Assembly: GCA_016295615.1 (NCBI GenBank)
Contig: JAEDKW010000065.1
Coordinates: 1-5,878 of the forward strand
DNA length: 5,878 nt
Reading direction: 5' to 3'
DNA from: Oscillospiraceae bacterium
Lineage (GTDB): Bacteria > Bacillota > Clostridia > Oscillospirales > Oscillospiraceae
The translations under genes were made by a program, and so were the position numbers. The notes under the pieces are model-generated. The model was given only the letters and a program-made list of their open reading frames with translations, had not been told where the DNA came from and did not search any database. Below, in pieces: positions 4,030 through 5,878 of the stretch (position 1 is the first letter of the stretch; every line of letters starts with the position of its first letter).

Positions 4030-5808
4030 ATGACAAATTTGACAAACAACAAGGCCGTTTTGTCCTGGATCGACGAAATGACCGCCATCACCAAGCCGGA
4101 CCGCATCGTCTGGATCACGGGTGAAGAGGACCAGCTGGACGAGCTGCGCGAGCAGGCGGTCCGGGACGGTACTCTCATCAAGCTCAACCCGGACAAGCTT
4201 CCGGGCTGCTATCTCCACCGCACCGACCCCGACGACGTCGCGCGCGTCGAGGACCGCACCTTCATCTGCTGTGAGCGCGAGGAGGACGCAGGTCCTACCA
4301 ACCACTGGGTGGAACCCAAGGAGATGTACGAGCGCATGTACGCGCTGGCTGACGGCGCCTACAAGGGGCGCACGATGTACATCATCCCCTACTCCATGTC
4401 GATCATCGGCTCGCCGTTTGCCAAGTATGGCTTCGAGCTGACCGACTCGATCTATGTGGTGCTGAATATGAATATCATGACCCGTATCGGCAAGGCCGTG
4501 TGCGATGCGCTCGGCGACGATACCGGTTTTATCAAGGGACTGCACTGCCAGTGCAATCTCGATAAAAACAACAAGTATATCGTCCACTTCCCCGAGGACA
4601 ACACCATCATCTCCATCAACTCCAACTACGGCGGCAATGTGCTGCAGGGTAAAAAGTGCTTTGCGCTCCGCATCGCCTCCAACCTCGGCCGGCAGGAGGG
4701 CTGGATGGCCGAGCATATGCTCATCCTCGGCATCCAGAACCCGCGCGGCGAGGTCAAATATGTCTCCGCCGCCTTCCCCTCCGCCTGCGGCAAGACAAAC
4801 CTTGCCATGCTCATCCCGCCCGAGGGGCTGCAGCGCTGGGGCTGGCGCGTCTGGTGCGTGGGCGACGATATCGCGTGGCTCCGCATCGGCAAGGACGGCA
4901 GGCTCTGGGCGGTCAACCCCGAAAACGGCTTTTTCGGCGTCGCCCCCGGAACGTCCATGAAGTCCAACCCCAACGCGCTCATTTCCACGCATAAGGACAC
5001 CATCTTTACCAATGTCGCGCTCGATCTGAGCGACAATACCGTCTGGTGGGAGGGACTCAACAAAAAACCGCCCACCCGCGCGATCGACTGGCGCGGACGT
5101 CCCTGGACGCCGCAGAGCCCCGAAAAGGCGGCGCATCCCAACAGCCGTTTCACCGCGCCCGCACGCAACTGCCCGTGCCTGAGTCCCGAGTTTGACAATC
5201 CCGAGGGCGTTCCCATCAGCGCGATCATCTTCGGCGGACGCCGCGCCAAGACCGCGCCGCTGGTCTATCAGTCCTTCAACTGGCAGCACGGCGTGTTCAT
5301 CGGCTCGATCATGGCGTCGGAGACCACCGCCGCCGCGACCGGCACGGTCGGCGTTGTCCGCCGCGACCCGATGGCGATGCTCCCGTTCTGCGGCTATCAC
5401 ATGGGCGATTACTGGCAGCACTGGCTGGATATGGGCAAGAAGATCCCCAGACCGCCGAAGATCTTCAACGTCAACTGGTTCCGCACCGACGAGGAGGGGA
5501 ACTTTGCCTGGCCCGGCTTTGGCGACAATATGCGCGTGCTGCAGTGGATCATCTCCCGCGCGGACGATGAGATCGGCGCGGCGGAGACCGCGCTCGGCTA
5601 TGAGCCGAACACCCACGATATCGACATGGAGGGTCTTGAGATGTCCATGTACGATATGCGCAGGCTCCTCTCCGTCGACCGCGAGCTTTGGCTCAAGGAG
5701 TGCGAGGACGCCCGCGCCTATTATGAAAAGATCGGCAAGGTCCCGCCCGAGCTCTACGAGGAGCTTGACGCGCTTGAGATGCGTCTCAACCGCGGCTACA
5801 GAAGATAA
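4030..5808 (+). CDS. pckG: Phosphoenolpyruvate carboxykinase, GTP-dependent (EC 4.1.1.32)
   Basis: The enzyme interconverts oxaloacetate + GTP and phosphoenolpyruvate + GDP + CO2 in the cytoplasm. In anaerobes it can run toward oxaloacetate as a CO2-fixing, energy-conserving step. The 592-residue product matches the GTP-type family in length and motifs: ARVEDRTFI (71-79), SNYGGN (198-203), GKKCFALRIAS (207-217), EGWMAEHMLILGI (223-235), the P-loop AAFPSACGKTN (247-257) with the family's reactive Cys at 253 and K255/T256, metal-binding GDDIAW (278-283), NPENGFFGVAPGT (296-308), NSRFTAP (371-377), and the guanine-pocket region NWFR...WPGFGDN (482-500). No key residue appears missing. The ATP-type family differs in sequence and length, so it is excluded. 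The start is set by GAGG at 4017-4020. It appears monocistronic, from the promoter at 3857-3885 to the terminator at 5824-5860, with a long structured leader. Bases are strongly GC-rich at third codon positions, like rsmA. Confidence 0.98.
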   Translation: MTNLTNNKAVLSWIDEMTAITKPDRIVWITGEEDQLDELREQAVRDGTLIKLNPDKLPGCYLHRTDPDDVARVEDRTFICCEREEDAGPTNHWVEPKEMYERMYALADGAYKGRTMYIIPYSMSIIGSPFAKYGFELTDSIYVVLNMNIMTRIGKAVCDALGDDTGFIKGLHCQCNLDKNNKYIVHFPEDNTIISINSNYGGNVLQGKKCFALRIASNLGRQEGWMAEHMLILGIQNPRGEVKYVSAAFPSACGKTNLAMLIPPEGLQRWGWRVWCVGDDIAWLRIGKDGRLWAVNPENGFFGVAPGTSMKSNPNALISTHKDTIFTNVALDLSDNTVWWEGLNKKPPTRAIDWRGRPWTPQSPEKAAHPNSRFTAPARNCPCLSPEFDNPEGVPISAIIFGGRRAKTAPLVYQSFNWQHGVFIGSIMASETTAAATGTVGVVRRDPMAMLPFCGYHMGDYWQHWLDMGKKIPRPPKIFNVNWFRTDEEGNFAWPGFGDNMRVLQWIISRADDEIGAAETALGYEPNTHDIDMEGLEMSMYDMRRLLSVDRELWLKECEDARAYYEKIGKVPPELYEELDALEMRLNRGYRR

Positions 5809-5823
5809 AAGGCAATAAAAGCA

Positions 5824-5860
5824 AAAGAAACCGCACTTCGTCATGAAGTGCGGTTTCTTT
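5824..5860. terminator. Strong intrinsic terminator after the PEP carboxykinase gene
   Basis: Positions 5824-5839 pair perfectly with 5845-5860 over 16 bp around the loop GTCAT; the core is ACCGCACTTC / GAAGTGCGGT. The distal arm ends TTTCTTT, acting as the U-tract, and the proximal arm begins with an A-rich run, so it could also stop transcription arriving from the right on the minus strand. It begins 15 nt after the stop codon at 5806-5808. Confidence 0.9.
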
Positions 5861-5878
5861 GCGCGGGAAGGCTTATTG

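Noticed and set aside
3886..5844. A 652-codon open frame on the minus strand covering the whole pckG gene
   Set aside because: It is a shadow of the GC-rich third codon positions of pckG. It starts inside the terminator, runs through the leader, has no ribosome site, and shows the Asp/Arg/Gly/Val/His-rich composition typical of antisense frames.

Overview
The window reads as ordinary chromosome from a Gram-positive anaerobe of the Clostridia, most likely a GC-rich gut lineage of the Oscillospiraceae/Ruminococcaceae kind. This is inference from gene content and style: strong AAGGAG-type ribosome binding sites, sigma-A-like promoters, a YabE-like G5/3D cell-wall protein, RsmA, and a GTP-type PEP carboxykinase. 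Most of the window is GC-rich (hand counts: 41/60 at 3121-3180, 40/60 at 4741-4800). The left end is clearly poorer (21/60 at 241-300, 23/60 at 601-660), which hints at a different origin for that part.

Layout. 1-488 (minus, runs off the left edge): XRE-family helix-turn-helix regulator with membrane segments, with a recognisable promoter at 524-552. 489-787: AT-rich spacer with no convincing gene, holding a 55-codon open stretch without a start. 788-921: a near-consensus promoter and a leader that folds into three consecutive hairpins. 922-1941 (plus): secreted or membrane-anchored DUF348/G5/3D protein. 1959-1998: bidirectional terminator shared with the convergent gene. 2001-2777 (minus): TauE/SafE-type permease. 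2778-2942: divergent intergenic region with two extended -10 promoters and a long hairpin at the 5' end of the rsmA message. 2943-3815 (plus): rsmA. 3816-4029: promoter and about 138-nt structured leader of the next gene. 4030-5808 (plus): GTP-dependent PEP carboxykinase. 5824-5860: strong terminator.

How the genes relate. No multi-gene operon is evident; each gene has its own promoter. The order 3D protein - (permease on the other strand) - rsmA recalls the Bacillus yabE-rnmV-ksgA cluster, with rnmV replaced by an oppositely oriented transporter. The PEP carboxykinase is an independent central-metabolism unit linking PEP and oxaloacetate.

I see no mobile-element gene, CRISPR array, rRNA or tRNA, and no obvious new multi-gene system. 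The most interesting unexplained structure is in the 5' leaders: three plus-strand genes each start with transcript-proximal secondary structure, and the PEP carboxykinase leader carries a strong Shine-Dalgarno-like site with no standard start codon after it.
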